Counted from the stretch's first letter, positions 1 to 9,061 are shown. The stretch is 64,000 nt of DNA from an uncultured Coriobacteriaceae bacterium (GCA_902777325.1 CACYTH010000002.1:75831-139830), one strand, 5' to 3'. The notes: generated by a model not told the origin, from the letters alone. Translations and numbers: made by a program.

Positions 1-1295
1 ACCTTGAGGTAGCGCTCGGCCGTCTCGCCCGTGCAGACCGAGCAGCCACCACAGCCGTCTGGCGGCAGCACCATCCGCTGTCCGAAGTAGCGCAGCACGC
101 GCGCACGCAGGCAGCTCGTGCTCATGGCATAGCCGATCATCTCGCCCAGGAGCCGCTCGCGCTGCTCGCGCAAGAAGCGCTGCTCGGCTGGGGTGACGCC
201 CTCGGCGTACTCGATGTTGTCGATGAAGAAGTGCGCCGTGCGGATGTCCCCCCTGCTCCACAGCAGGTAGCAGGCGGCAGGGTCTCCGTCCCTGCCGGCA
301 CGCCCGGCCTCCTGGTAGTACTCCTCCAGAGACTGCGGCATGCCACAGTTGATGACATAGCGCACGTTGCTCTTGTCGATGCCCATGCCAAAGGCGTTGG
401 TCGCCACCAACACGTGCACGTCGTCGTTGACAAAGGCCTGCTGCGAGAGCGTGCGCTCGGAGTCGGACATCCCCGCGTGATAGGAGGCCGCCTTGATGCC
501 GGCATCCTGGAGCCTCTCGCAGATCTGCTCCACCTTCTTGCGCGTGAGCGCGTACACGATGCCCGACTCCCCGGGGTGTTGCCTCGCATAGTTGACCGTC
601 CAGCGCTCGCGATCCTTGGGCGTGAGCTCGAAGGAGGCAAGCTGCAGGTTGGGCCTGTCGAAGCCGCTCACCTCGATCACGGGATCGCGGAGGCCCAGAA
701 GCTCGCGCACGTCGGTCTGCACGCGGGCCGTTGCCGTGGCCGTGAGCGCGGCCACGCGCGGACGGTTGGGCAGGGAGTCCACAAAGTCCCTGATGGCACG
801 GTAGGCGGGCCTGAAGTCCTGGCCCCACTGGCTCACGCAGTGTGCCTCGTCCACCGCAACCAGAGGGATGTCTGCCGCCGCCGCAAAGGCGCGAAACCCT
901 GGGTCGCCCAGACGCTCCGGGGCCACGTACATGAGGTCGTACCAGCCCGCCAGCGCCCGCCGGAGGACCTCGGGCCGCACGCGCGGCTTGAGTGTCGAGT
1001 TGTAGAACGAGCCCCTGATGCCCGCCTCCTTGAGGGCGCGCACCTGGTCGGCCATGAGCGAGATGAGCGGCGAGACCACAAGCGTGAGCCCCCCGAGCAC
1101 CACCGCCGGCACCTCGTAGCACACCGACTTCCCTGCTCCCGTGGGCATCACGGCCATGACGTCGCGGCCCGCGAGGACCGCCGCGATGACACGCTCCTGA
1201 CCCGGCCTGAAGCTCTGGTAGCCAAAGTGCTCGGACAGCGCCTGCCGGGCATCGTCGATGGTGGGTTGTATGCGCTGCGTTGAGTCCACGCTCAT
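1..1295 (-). CDS. recQ: ATP-dependent DNA helicase RecQ (3' end beyond left edge)
   Basis: Superfamily 2 3'-5' DNA helicase acting in recombination and replication-fork repair. About 431 codons are visible; the C-terminus lies outside the window. Reading from the start I see the Walker A loop (MPTGAGKS), the RecQ form of the DEAH box (VDEAHCVSQWG), the TATAT motif, the helicase C lobe with MGIDKSNVR, the arginine-finger segment QEAGRAGRDG, and the start of the RecQ-C-terminal zinc-binding cysteines (CGGCSVC). The ATG at 1295 gives a standard N-terminus (FGYQSFRPGQE follows closely). The gene is divergent from the EamA transporter at 1359, so the 63-bp gap should hold both promoters. Whether an HRDC domain follows cannot be seen. 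Confidence 0.95.
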   Translation of the reverse strand, partial: MSVDSTQRIQPTIDDARQALSEHFGYQSFRPGQERVIAAVLAGRDVMAVMPTGAGKSVCYEVPAVVLGGLTLVVSPLISLMADQVRALKEAGIRGSFYNSTLKPRVRPEVLRRALAGWYDLMYVAPERLGDPGFRAFAAAADIPLVAVDEAHCVSQWGQDFRPAYRAIRDFVDSLPNRPRVAALTATATARVQTDVRELLGLRDPVIEVSGFDRPNLQLASFELTPKDRERWTVNYARQHPGESGIVYALTRKKVEQICERLQDAGIKAASYHAGMSDSERTLSQQAFVNDDVHVLVATNAFGMGIDKSNVRYVINCGMPQSLEEYYQEAGRAGRDGDPAACYLLWSRGDIRTAHFFIDNIEYAEGVTPAEQRFLREQRERLLGEMIGYAMSTSCLRARVLRYFGQRMVLPPDGCGGCSVCTGETAERYLK

Positions 1296-1358
1296 CGCTT
1301 CCCTCGTGGTGGTGGTATCCTTTGTGACTCGACCCACTACCCTACACCAAGGAATCCC

Positions 1359-2237
1359 GTGAGAAGCTCGCGCGCCATCCACATCGCATCCGCAGCCTTT
1401 GCCTGCCTCCTCTGGAGCGGCTCGCTGATCGCATCAAAGCTCAGCTACGACACGCTGGGCCCCATGTCACTGGGGCTCATCCGCTTTGCCATCTCCACCG
1501 TCGTGTTCTTTGCCATCCGCCTGGTCATGCGCGATCATGAGATGCCCGACCTTCGTGGCATGGCGGCCATCGCCCTCACGGGCTTTCTGGGCACGACGCT
1601 CTACTTTGCCGCCGAGAACTACGGCGTCGCCATGCTGCCCGCCTCGACCTCGTCGCTCATCGTGGGGTCGTTTCCAGCCATGGCGCTTGTGCTCGAGTGC
1701 CTGATAGACAAGGTGCGCCCCCAGCCGGCAAAGACCTTGGGCATCGTCCTGGCGTTTGTGGGCGTCGCCCTGCTCGCCCTCACCGAGAGCGCCGAGGGTG
1801 GCTCGGACGTGATGCTCGGCAGTCTCATCCTCATGTTTGGCGGCCTGTGCTGGGCGCTCTACAACTTTGCGATGCGCCTCGTGCTGGGCACCTACTCGTC
1901 CCTCACCATCACCACCTGGCAGACCCTCTTTGGCGCGTTGGGATTCATCCCCTTCGTGCTCTATGAGGGTGTCCCGCAAAGCCTGCCCTCGCCCACCACC
2001 TGGGCTTCGCTCGCCTACCTGGTGCTCGGCTGCACGGTTGCGGGCTTCGTGATGTACAACTGGGCCCTGGAGGAGCTCGAGCCCTCCACCGCCACCTCGC
2101 TCTCCAACCTCATCCCGGTCTTCGGGCTCATGCTCTCGGCCCTCATCCTGGGCGAGCACATCAGCGTGCAGCAGCTCGTCGGCGGTACCGTGGTGATCGT
2201 GGGCATCGTGCTCTCGACCCAAGAGACCAAGGCATGA
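1359..2237 (+). CDS. EamA-family (drug/metabolite) transporter
   Basis: Integral membrane permease of the DMT superfamily, 292 aa, the usual length for a ten-helix protein made of two EamA repeats. The first repeat begins IHIASAAFACLLWSGSLIASK and the second starts near residue 150 (MFGGLCWALYNFAMR), each followed by a run of hydrophobic helices. The YNWALEELEPSTAT segment and the later GEHIS are typical of EamA repeat ends. The start is GTG at 1359, with AAGGA five bases upstream. The last codon overlaps the next gene by ATGA, so the two are translationally coupled. The substrate cannot be read from the sequence. Confidence 0.9.
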   Translation: MRSSRAIHIASAAFACLLWSGSLIASKLSYDTLGPMSLGLIRFAISTVVFFAIRLVMRDHEMPDLRGMAAIALTGFLGTTLYFAAENYGVAMLPASTSSLIVGSFPAMALVLECLIDKVRPQPAKTLGIVLAFVGVALLALTESAEGGSDVMLGSLILMFGGLCWALYNFAMRLVLGTYSSLTITTWQTLFGALGFIPFVLYEGVPQSLPSPTTWASLAYLVLGCTVAGFVMYNWALEELEPSTATSLSNLIPVFGLMLSALILGEHISVQQLVGGTVVIVGIVLSTQETKA

Positions 2238-2947
2238 GCGGGCTGCGGCGCGTCTCAGATCCGGCGCTTGAGGCGCTTGCGGACGAGGTGCGGCGCAGCT
2301 GCAATTGCCCACAGCTCTGCCTTGCAGCATTTGAGGGGGCGGCGTCCTGGCAGGACGATGAGGATGCTCTCACGCAGCTTTTCGCCACGGACGCGAACCC
2401 TGCTCCCTCCCTCTCACATGACCTGAGGGGCGCCCCCTACCTGCAAGACGTGCAAGGGGTAGAGGAGCGCAGCCTTCTGGTCAGCCTGAGCGATGAGGGA
2501 GAGGCGCTTGCGGCGGCGTGGGCACGGACGCAAGACTCCAGCCGACTCATGGGCCTTGGCGTCGACCTGTGCGCCGCCGAGCGCTTTGCGCCGCGCACGG
2601 ACAGGCGTGACCGCGCGCGGCTGCTGCTCACCGAACGCGAGCGCGCGCTTGCGCCATCCCTCTGGCCGGATGACTTGCCCCTCGCCCACGCGACGATCTT
2701 TGCGGCAAAGGAGGCCGCCTTCAAGGCGACTGCCGCACCACTGCGTCGCTGGCACGAGAAGCACGACACCGAGCTACGCTTTGGCGTACGCCACTTTGTG
2801 ACGGAAGACGCGCTGCTGGAGCGAGGCACGGGTAGAGACGGTGCGGCGCAACGAGCGCTCGACGCGATGGGCGTCAAGCGCATCGAGATCCATTGCACCC
2901 GGCTCGGCGGGATGGCGCTTGTCGTTGCCTGTGCGCTTGCTCGCTGA
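2234..2947 (+). CDS. 4'-phosphopantetheinyl transferase superfamily protein
   Basis: 237 aa. The C-terminal half (from about residue 105) carries the two signature motifs of AcpS/Sfp-type enzymes: LGVDLCAAERF (Mg-binding Asp) and FAAKEAAFKA (the KEA..K motif). These enzymes move phosphopantetheine from CoA to a carrier-protein serine. The first 100 residues are not part of the short AcpS fold and resemble no domain I know; they may be a degenerate pseudo-repeat as in Sfp-type proteins. It overlaps the upstream EamA gene by four bases (ATGA). The carrier-protein target is not encoded in the window. It could be the cell's holo-ACP synthase or a second, specialised transferase. Confidence 0.75.
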   Translation: MSGLRRVSDPALEALADEVRRSCNCPQLCLAAFEGAASWQDDEDALTQLFATDANPAPSLSHDLRGAPYLQDVQGVEERSLLVSLSDEGEALAAAWARTQDSSRLMGLGVDLCAAERFAPRTDRRDRARLLLTERERALAPSLWPDDLPLAHATIFAAKEAAFKATAAPLRRWHEKHDTELRFGVRHFVTEDALLERGTGRDGAAQRALDAMGVKRIEIHCTRLGGMALVVACALAR

Positions 2948-2979
2948 GCGAAGCTGCGCTAAAAAGCCAGAGTCAATGC

Positions 2980-3381
2980 CTATTGCGCTGCCTCGAGCTC
3001 TGCCTCGAGGGCGGCAAACTCCTCGGGCACCACGTTTTGGTCAACGTCAAACGACTCGGCCACCGCCTGGGCCTGATCCCAGCGCAGACGCGCCTTGGCG
3101 GCATCGCCCATGTCGTCGTAGGCATCGCCCACGTGGTCGAGCACGTAGCTCACGTACTGCGCCAGCGAGTCGCCCATGCCCGACAGGAGCATCATGGTGA
3201 CGAGCGAGTCGGGCGTGAGGTTCATGGCCGTCTGCGGGTCGAGGTCGATGAGGCTGGCCACGCTGTTCTCTGCCTCCTGAACGGACTCGAGGCTGCCCTC
3301 CAGCAGGGCGCCCCTGAGCGCCACCGTCACGGTCTCGACAAAGCGGGAGATCATCTCGAGCAGGTAGTCACGATGTAGCAT
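2980..3381 (-). CDS. Small helical protein, resembles DUF6483
   Basis: 133-aa soluble, mostly helical, acidic protein starting MLHRDYLLEMISRF. The opening (RDY-[hydrophobic]-MI--F) resembles the DUF6483 group of uncharacterised proteins from Firmicutes and Coriobacteriia; I hold that match loosely. It contains a possible TPR-like segment (LDHVGDAYDDMGDAAKARLRW). It lies only 7 bp downstream of ruvB on the same strand, so it is probably the last gene of the ruvCAB transcript. No catalytic motif is visible and the function is unknown. Confidence 0.7.
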   Translation of the reverse strand: MLHRDYLLEMISRFVETVTVALRGALLEGSLESVQEAENSVASLIDLDPQTAMNLTPDSLVTMMLLSGMGDSLAQYVSYVLDHVGDAYDDMGDAAKARLRWDQAQAVAESFDVDQNVVPEEFAALEAELEAAQ

Positions 3382-3388
3382 GCATGCC

Positions 3389-4471
3389 TCACTTCTGGAC
3401 GGGCGGAACGATCCCCAGGTGCTCGAAGGCGGCCGGGGTGGCCTGGCGACCCTGGGGCGTACGAATGATCAGGCCCTGTTGCAGCAGGTAGGGCTCATAG
3501 ACGTCCTCCAGCGTGGACGGGTCCTCGCCGACTGCGGACGCGACGGTGGTAAGGCCCACCGGCCGACCACGGAAGGTGCGCGCCAGCGCGTCGAGGATCT
3601 TGACGTCCATCCAGTCGAGCCCCAGCTCGTCGATCTCGAAGAATGCGAGCGCCTCGGCCGCCACCTCCCACGAGATGGACCCCTCGGCCTTTACCTGCGC
3701 GTAGTCGCGCACGCGCTTGAGCAGGCGGTTTGCGAGGCGAGGCGTGCCACGAGAGCGCGAGGCGATCTCGGCCGCCCCCTGAGCGTCGATCTCGACCCCG
3801 AGGATGGCTGCCGAGCGCGCGACGATGCGAGCCAGCTCATCGGTGGAGTAGTAGTCGAGGCGGTAGGAGATGCCAAAGCGATCGCGCAGCGGACCGGTGA
3901 GCAGGCCCGTGCGCGTGGTGGCCCCCACCAGGGTGAAGCGCGGGATGTCGAGGCGGATGGAGCGCGCCGCCGGGCCCTTGCCGATGACGATGTCGAGGAA
4001 GAAGTCCTCCATCGCGGGATAGAGCACCTCCTCCACCTGATGGTTGAGGCGGTGGATCTCGTCCACGAAGAGGATGTCCCCCTCGCTCAAGTTGGTGAGG
4101 ATCGCCGCGAGGTCTCCCGTGCGCTCGATGGCCGGACCCGAGGTGGTGTGCAGGTTGGCGCCCATCTCGTTGGCCACCACGCCCGCGAGCGTCGTCTTGC
4201 CGAGGCCCGGGGGGCCGCTGAAGATGACATGGTCGAGCGGCTCGTTGCGGTCACGTGCGGCCTGGATGAGCACGCGAAGGTTCTCGCGCACGCGCTCCTG
4301 GCCGCAGTAGTCGTCGAGCGTCTTGGGACGCAGGGTGCGGTCGACGTCGAGGTCGTCCGAGGTGAGCTCGGCGGTGACGCTGCGCTGACCCATGCGCTGG
4401 GGAGAGATGCCCGCGCCGCCGCGCGAGGATCCGGCGCCCTCGAACAGGTCTTCCTTGTCGGCCTCCCACAT
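3389..4471 (-). CDS. ruvB: Holliday junction branch-migration helicase RuvB
   Basis: AAA+ motor of the RuvAB complex, which drives branch migration of Holliday junctions. 360 aa, about family length. Visible motifs: the RuvB entry segment [12 protein letters not shown], Walker [10 protein letters not shown], Walker [11 protein letters not shown], sensor I/arginine segment GATTRTG, and the C-terminal winged-helix region ending in [10 protein letters not shown]. Its ATG overlaps the stop of ruvA by one base. Part of ruvC-ruvA-ruvB behind a LexA-type box, so DNA-damage induction is likely. Confidence 0.98.
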   Translation of the reverse strand: MWEADKEDLFEGAGSSRGGAGISPQRMGQRSVTAELTSDDLDVDRTLRPKTLDDYCGQERVRENLRVLIQAARDRNEPLDHVIFSGPPGLGKTTLAGVVANEMGANLHTTSGPAIERTGDLAAILTNLSEGDILFVDEIHRLNHQVEEVLYPAMEDFFLDIVIGKGPAARSIRLDIPRFTLVGATTRTGLLTGPLRDRFGISYRLDYYSTDELARIVARSAAILGVEIDAQGAAEIASRSRGTPRLANRLLKRVRDYAQVKAEGSISWEVAAEALAFFEIDELGLDWMDVKILDALARTFRGRPVGLTTVASAVGEDPSTLEDVYEPYLLQQGLIIRTPQGRQATPAAFEHLGIVPPVQK

Positions 4472-5100
4472 CAGGCACCACCTCCCAGACGTCTCAGGGC
4501 GTAGGCAAGGGCCTTCTCGATGGTGGTGGCGCCCGCCTCCTCATGTCCCTCGAGGGCAAGCTCGGCCTCCTGCGGCGAGAAGCCCATGGAAAGCAGCGCG
4601 TCGGTTGCCTCGGCACCGACCGAGGCGGCAGGAGTGGAGACCGCATTGGTAAGCGTCGGCTGCTCGAGGCCCACGAGGCCACGCAGCTCGGCGTCCTTGG
4701 TAAAGACCCCCTCGAGCTCCACGAGCAGGCGCTGACCCTTGCGCTTGCCCACGCCGGGCACCTGCGCCATGCGGCTGATGTCCTGCGTTGCCACGACCGT
4801 CGCCAGCTGGGCGGGCGAGAAGGTGGAGAGGACCGAAAGCGCCAGCTTGGGCCCCACGCCCGAGATGGCCACGAGCTTGTCAAAGAGCGAGCGCTCCGCG
4901 CGCGTGGCAAAGCCATAGAGGTCCATGGCGTCCTCGCGCACGATGAGGCGCGTGAGGATGGTGACGCCCGCCTCCCCCACCTGCGGCAGGGCTGCGGCCG
5001 TGGATGTGGAGACGCCGAGCTCGTAGCCCACGCCGCCCACGTCGAGCACCACATGGGTGGGCAGCACCTCCACGAGAGTGCCCGTCAACTGAACGATCAT
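4471..5100 (-). CDS. ruvA: Holliday junction DNA-binding subunit RuvA
   Basis: 209 aa. RuvA tetramers bind the four-way junction and load RuvB. The N-terminal OB fold starts MIVQLTGTL and includes [13 protein letters not shown]. Two helix-hairpin-helix units follow ([11 protein letters not shown] and [16 protein letters not shown]). A C-terminal UBA-like domain (about residues 160-209) binds RuvB, after a variable linker. Its start overlaps the 3' end of ruvC by four bases, and its stop touches ruvB, so all three are translated as a coupled set. Confidence 0.97.
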   Translation of the reverse strand: MIVQLTGTLVEVLPTHVVLDVGGVGYELGVSTSTAAALPQVGEAGVTILTRLIVREDAMDLYGFATRAERSLFDKLVAISGVGPKLALSVLSTFSPAQLATVVATQDISRMAQVPGVGKRKGQRLLVELEGVFTKDAELRGLVGLEQPTLTNAVSTPAASVGAEATDALLSMGFSPQEAELALEGHEEAGATTIEKALAYALRRLGGGA

Positions 5101-5726
5101 GAGGCGCTCCTCCTTCTTTGCTCCTCGCGCATGCGCGCGACGTTTGCGGCCGTGGCAGCCGCGGTGACCTCACGGGCCTCCTCGCGCTCGAGCGCAAGCT
5201 GCGCCTGCTCGGCCTCGTGGATTGCCTCGCCGGCAGCAAGGCGCGAGAGCGCCTTTGTGCGGTTGAGGTTGGCGTGGCAGACGGCCGCGGCAAGCGCGTC
5301 GGCCGCGTGGTCGGGATGCGGGTCGTGGTCGAGGCAGAGCACCGTACGCACCATGTAGATGACCTGGTGCTTGTCGGCGGCTCCGGTGCCCACCACGGCC
5401 TGCTTGATCTGCATGGGGGTATACTCTCCCACCTCGAGGCCCGCTTGCGAGCAGGCCACGATGGCAGCCCCGCGCGCATGGGCGGTTGCCAGCGCCGAGC
5501 GGGTGTTCTCGCCAAAGAAGATCTTCTCGATGGCAAGCTGCGTGGGGTGGTAGGTATCGATGACGCGGGCGATCTCGGAGAAGATCTTGCCCAGGCGCTG
5601 ATCGATGGGCTCGGCCGCCTTGGTGGTCACGCAGCCATAGGCACGCGCGCGACAGAGCGCCCCGCGCGTCTCCACAATGCCCCAGCCCGTATGGGCCAGG
5701 CCAGGATCTATGCCCAAGATGATCAA
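5097..5726 (-). CDS. ruvC: Crossover junction endodeoxyribonuclease RuvC
   Basis: RNase-H-fold nuclease that resolves Holliday junctions. Catalytic acidic residues are visible in GIDPG (near the N-terminus), IEKIFFGEN and the C-terminal DHAADALAAA. I set the start at TTG 5726, just after AAGGAGG, because the protein then begins LIILGIDPG as in the family. An upstream in-frame TTG at 5750 lies inside a small hairpin and would add eight unconserved residues. The C-terminus extends about 45 residues past the usual end as an Ala/Glu/Arg-rich helix, which is odd for RuvC. First gene of ruvCAB. Confidence 0.95.
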   Translation of the reverse strand: MIILGIDPGLAHTGWGIVETRGALCRARAYGCVTTKAAEPIDQRLGKIFSEIARVIDTYHPTQLAIEKIFFGENTRSALATAHARGAAIVACSQAGLEVGEYTPMQIKQAVVGTGAADKHQVIYMVRTVLCLDHDPHPDHAADALAAAVCHANLNRTKALSRLAAGEAIHEAEQAQLALEREEAREVTAAATAANVARMREEQRRRSAS

Positions 5727-5742
5727 GCGGCCTCCTTGCCAG

Positions 5743-5757
5743 TGCGGCAAAGCCGCA
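5743..5757 (-). other. Small hairpin in the ruvC leader
   Basis: Perfect 6-bp dyad (TGCGGC / GCCGCA) with a 3-nt loop between the LexA-type box and the ruvC ribosome-binding site. It overlaps the alternative upstream TTG codon, which argues against that start. Its role is unknown. Confidence 0.45.
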
Positions 5758-5759
5758 TT

Positions 5760-5773
5760 AGAACGTCCGTTCT
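5760..5773 (-). promoter_or_regulatory. LexA-type SOS box upstream of ruvCAB
   Basis: The sequence AGAACGGACGTTCT on the minus strand is a perfect palindromic GAAC-N4-GTTC, the core of the LexA/DinR operator known in Gram-positive bacteria. It sits about 35 bp upstream of the ruvC start. ruvCAB is a classical SOS operon, so repression by LexA is a direct prediction. No LexA gene is in the window. Confidence 0.75.
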
Positions 5774-5793
5774 ATCCTAGCACACCCAGGTCG

Positions 5794-7581
5794 CTAGTTC
5801 TCCGAGAATGGACTCAACCATCCGAGGGGCTTGCCCTCGCTGCTCATACCGACGTCAAACCCGGCGGGTGCGCCACCGCCCTGTGCGAGCCCCGGTGGGA
5901 GAAGCCCTCCCTGCTCGGCAAAGTCGCGGAGCATGGCAAGGGTGGCGTCGAGGTCGAACTCCGCTGGCGGCTCGCCCTCGCCAGGGGCCACAGCCCCCTT
6001 TGGAGCGGGCAGCATCGAGCCAAGCGTCGCATCGGTCACGTCCTCGAGGTGAGTGTCGTGCCAGCTCACGCCCAGGGGGAACCGCGCGTCATCCAACGTG
6101 CACGTGCTCATGGCAAGCACGGGAGGCAGCGTCCTGCGCCACGGCTCGGCCAGGCGCTGAGCCGCAAGCACCGCCTGCGCCAGGGCACCATCGTCGTCCC
6201 CGCTGGCCGCAAGCTCGGCCAACGGGCGCTCGTACTCCACGTGGCCCATGAGAATCTCGTCCACGAGCATGACGTCCGCATCGCTTGCCGCCACGTACGG
6301 CGAGCCATCCGGCAGCGTCAGGGCAACCATCTCCGACTCGGAGAGGCTCACGCGCCTGAAGAGCGGCGATATGGTGTTGCGGACATGGGCCATGTCGAGC
6401 ACGTCGGAGCGATACACGTCACCAAGAGGACAGAGCTCGGCGCACGAGACGTGCCTTCCGTAGCCGCCGAGCGCAAGCCCCGTCTTGTCGAAGGATGAGA
6501 GCACCACCGCATGTTGCTCGCGTGCCAGCGCGGCAAGCTCGAGCTCGTCGAGGTCGCGCACGTCAAGGCCACGAGGCTGCCCGGCGGCGTCCCGCTGGTC
6601 GATGTGCAGGCGCTTGGCCAGCTCGCGGCAGACTGGCGCGGAGGCCCCGGCAGAAGCGCCTACCAGCGCATGTACGTGCAGCGGACCCATCGCGTCGGAC
6701 GCCAGCGCGGCGAGCACCGAGGCGGCGAGGCTGCCGTCAAGGAGAAGCGCCACGTCGGTTAGCCCCCGCTTGGTCACGTAGTCGTGGATTCCCAGGGAGA
6801 CGGTCTGCCACAGGTGGAAGGGTATGTCGAAGACCTCCGAGAGCGGCGGCTCCACTGCACTCGCATCCGCGTGCCCGTCGCCGACATCAGCCACGAGCAG
6901 AGCCTCCTCGAAGGCCGGCGCAAGCGCCACCAGGCTGCCCGACGGCGCAAGCACAAAGCTCGATCCGGTAAAGACCTGATCGCCATAGCCACCGACGGGC
7001 GCGCATCCCACCACCCACGCCTGGGTCGCCTGGGCATCGGACTCAAAGCGCGCGTGAGCCAGATCCGCTCCCATGGCACTCGCCGGATCATCCAGCGCAA
7101 AGGGGTAACCGGATATGTAGAGCACCAGGTCGACGTCGTAGTCGTAGTCGCAGAGCGCATCCAGGTCGTCCTGCGAGAGGGCCAGGGCCGCGCGCATGCC
7201 AAAGAGGTCGAACTCGGGCACGTCCACATGGGCGCGCGCGTCCGTGCCGGGCCTGGTCACATTGCCCAGAAGCCGCATGTCACCATGGTCGATCATGAGC
7301 GCGCCGAAGGACCTCCCCGGCATGCCCATGTCTACGGGCACCGGCACGATGGCCGGACAGGCAAAGCGGTCCGCCATATGTACGAGCGCCTCCGCCACGT
7401 CATGCAGGTAGGCGGGTATGTCGGGATACGGCAGATCGTCAATGCCCGCGAGGGCCGCGAGCGGGAAGACCACGAGGTCTGCTCCCTGCTCGGCGGCCCT
7501 TCGCGTCTGTGCCACCATGCGCTCGACGATCTCGTCGAACGCACCTGGCACCGTGTTTATCTGCGCAAGAGCAATCCGCAC
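5794..7581 (-). CDS. NAD+ synthetase (NadE) homologue with both active sites degenerate
   Basis: 595 aa with the full two-domain layout of glutamine-dependent NAD synthetase: a nitrilase-like glutaminase (residues 1 to about 235) and an ammonia-ligase domain. Overall similarity is clear (VLAPSGSLVALAPAFEEALLVADV; LGIHDYVTKRGL; PLGDVYRSDVLDMA). The catalytic motifs are altered. The glutaminase FPE-LALTG motif is FPLAALAG at residues 39-46, so the Glu is lost. ICEDLW is replaced by LSQDDL at 135-140, so the nucleophile Cys is Ser. The ATP-binding SGGxDS loop is LLLDGSLAAS at 279-288. It should be inactive in both half-reactions. It lies between ruvC and superoxide reductase on the same strand. 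It may be a regulatory or structural pseudoenzyme. Confidence 0.85.
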   Translation of the reverse strand: MRIALAQINTVPGAFDEIVERMVAQTRRAAEQGADLVVFPLAALAGIDDLPYPDIPAYLHDVAEALVHMADRFACPAIVPVPVDMGMPGRSFGALMIDHGDMRLLGNVTRPGTDARAHVDVPEFDLFGMRAALALSQDDLDALCDYDYDVDLVLYISGYPFALDDPASAMGADLAHARFESDAQATQAWVVGCAPVGGYGDQVFTGSSFVLAPSGSLVALAPAFEEALLVADVGDGHADASAVEPPLSEVFDIPFHLWQTVSLGIHDYVTKRGLTDVALLLDGSLAASVLAALASDAMGPLHVHALVGASAGASAPVCRELAKRLHIDQRDAAGQPRGLDVRDLDELELAALAREQHAVVLSSFDKTGLALGGYGRHVSCAELCPLGDVYRSDVLDMAHVRNTISPLFRRVSLSESEMVALTLPDGSPYVAASDADVMLVDEILMGHVEYERPLAELAASGDDDGALAQAVLAAQRLAEPWRRTLPPVLAMSTCTLDDARFPLGVSWHDTHLEDVTDATLGSMLPAPKGAVAPGEGEPPAEFDLDATLAMLRDFAEQGGLLPPGLAQGGGAPAGFDVGMSSEGKPLGWLSPFSEN

Positions 7582-7584
7582 GGC

Positions 7585-7965
7585 TTAGAGGTCAGCCTTG
7601 AACAGGCCGTGGAGGTTGCAGTACTCGTAGACGGTGACATCCTCGGCGCCGTCGCAGGCAAAGGTGGCAACCGGCTCCTCGCCAGGGTTGAGCTTCTTGA
7701 TCTCGAGGCGGTCGGGCGTCGCGAGTGCAACGAACTGGATGTAGTGAGCGTCGAGCATGGGGTGATCGACCTCGCCGATGCGGGCGACGATCTTGCCATC
7801 CTCGCGGGTCACGGCCGGGACGTGCTTCTCGCGGGCACCATCGGAGGAGCCGGCGACGAGCTCCTGGCAAGGCTCGCCACAGCAAACCGGCGTGCAGGGA
7901 CCCTCGAGAACCTTCACGAACATGTTGGCGCACTTGGTGCACTTGAAGAACTTGACGTCAGCCAT
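7585..7965 (-). CDS. dfx: Superoxide reductase (desulfoferrodoxin)
   Basis: 126-aa two-domain desulfoferrodoxin, reducing superoxide to hydrogen peroxide in the cytoplasm of anaerobes. The N-terminal rubredoxin-like site uses C9, C12, C28 and C29. The catalytic non-haem iron centre is visible as EKHVP, HPM, HYIQF and the C-terminal CNLHG, giving four His and one Cys. I chose ATG 7965 because it follows GGAG with good spacing and matches the family N-terminus (MADVKFFKC); the frame extends further upstream without similarity. Only 3 bp separate its stop from the start of the NAD-synthetase homologue, so the two are probably cotranscribed. Confidence 0.95.
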   Translation of the reverse strand: MADVKFFKCTKCANMFVKVLEGPCTPVCCGEPCQELVAGSSDGAREKHVPAVTREDGKIVARIGEVDHPMLDAHYIQFVALATPDRLEIKKLNPGEEPVATFACDGAEDVTVYEYCNLHGLFKADL

Positions 7966-8137
7966 AGGGGCTCCTTTCCAAAACGTCCTCTCCTGCGAAC
8001 GATACGTCCGTTGCATCCTATTGTACGTGACGCGGGGACCTGTGGTGCGAGTCAGCTTTGCGGACAAGCGCTACCCTTAGACAATCGGAGCACGAGATTC
8101 CGGCCACATGTGCTGGAACAAAGCGAGGGAGAAGGCC

Positions 8138-9061
8138 ATGGACTGTGCAAGCGCTTCCACCCAAGACATACCCATCACCGAGGGCCATGTGGCGTTTGGC
8201 CCCTACGAGACCTACTGGCGAGCCGCTGGCGACCTTTGCTCCGACAAGCCGGCGCTGCTGCTCCTGCACGGCGGACCGGGTTCCACGCACAACTACTTCG
8301 AGGTGCTGGATTGTCTGGCAGAGGAGACCGGACGGGCCATCGTGAGCTATGACCAGCTGGGCTGCGGCAAGTCCTATGTCGAGGGGCATCCGGAGCTCTG
8401 GTGCGCAAAGACGTGGGTCGACGAGCTGGAGGGGCTGATCGATGCCTTGGGGCTCAGGCGCATCCACCTGCTTGGGCAGTCATGGGGCGGCATGCTGGCA
8501 ATAACCTACCTGGCAGAGCATGGGTTGGAGGGCGTGAGCTCGGTGATCCTCTCCTCCACGCTCTCGGACTCGCAGCTTTGGGGAGAGGAGCAGCACCGCA
8601 TGGCCAGGCAGCTGCCTTCGACCGAGTGGGAGGCACTCATGCAGGCAGAGGAGACAGGCGACTTCTCCTCCCCCGCCTACCAGCAGGCACTCGACCATTA
8701 CATGCTCCTGCACTGCGCCGACCTGCACTACGACGAGAGCGCGCCGGAATGCCTGTGGCGCGCGAAGGTGTCGGGCACCGAGTCGTACGTCACGGCCTGG
8801 GGCCCCAACGAGCTGACACCCATGGGCACGCTCGCACAGTGGAGCTATACCGACAGGCTGCACGAGCTCGACCTTCCTGCCCTTGTCATCAGTGGGACGG
8901 ATGACCTGTGCACCCCGCTCATTGCCAAGACGATGTACGACCGTCTGCCGCAGGCGCGCTGGGAGCTCATGGCTGGTTGCCGTCACATGTGCTTTGTGGA
9001 TGACAACGAGCGGTACTGCCAGCTGCTAGCCAGCTGGATGGACGAGCACGACGACCGATAG
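8138..9061 (+). CDS. Proline iminopeptidase-family alpha/beta hydrolase
   Basis: 307 aa from the ATG at 8138 (an in-frame ATG at 8108 adds ten residues and has a poorer ribosome-binding site). It shows the S33-family oxyanion motif LLLHGGPGSTHNYF, the nucleophile elbow GQSWGGM, the acid in SGTDDLCTP and the terminal histidine in GCRHMCFVDD. The family removes N-terminal proline or acts on related amides. The fold and triad are complete, so activity is likely; the substrate is not certain. It is divergent from the superoxide reductase gene, and a large palindrome follows it. Confidence 0.88.
   Translation: MDCASASTQDIPITEGHVAFGPYETYWRAAGDLCSDKPALLLLHGGPGSTHNYFEVLDCLAEETGRAIVSYDQLGCGKSYVEGHPELWCAKTWVDELEGLIDALGLRRIHLLGQSWGGMLAITYLAEHGLEGVSSVILSSTLSDSQLWGEEQHRMARQLPSTEWEALMQAEETGDFSSPAYQQALDHYMLLHCADLHYDESAPECLWRAKVSGTESYVTAWGPNELTPMGTLAQWSYTDRLHELDLPALVISGTDDLCTPLIAKTMYDRLPQARWELMAGCRHMCFVDDNERYCQLLASWMDEHDDR

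Noticed and set aside
5727-5750. Upstream TTG start for ruvC
   Set aside because: Lies in a hairpin with no ribosome-binding site in front; TTG 5726 follows AAGGAGG and matches the family start.
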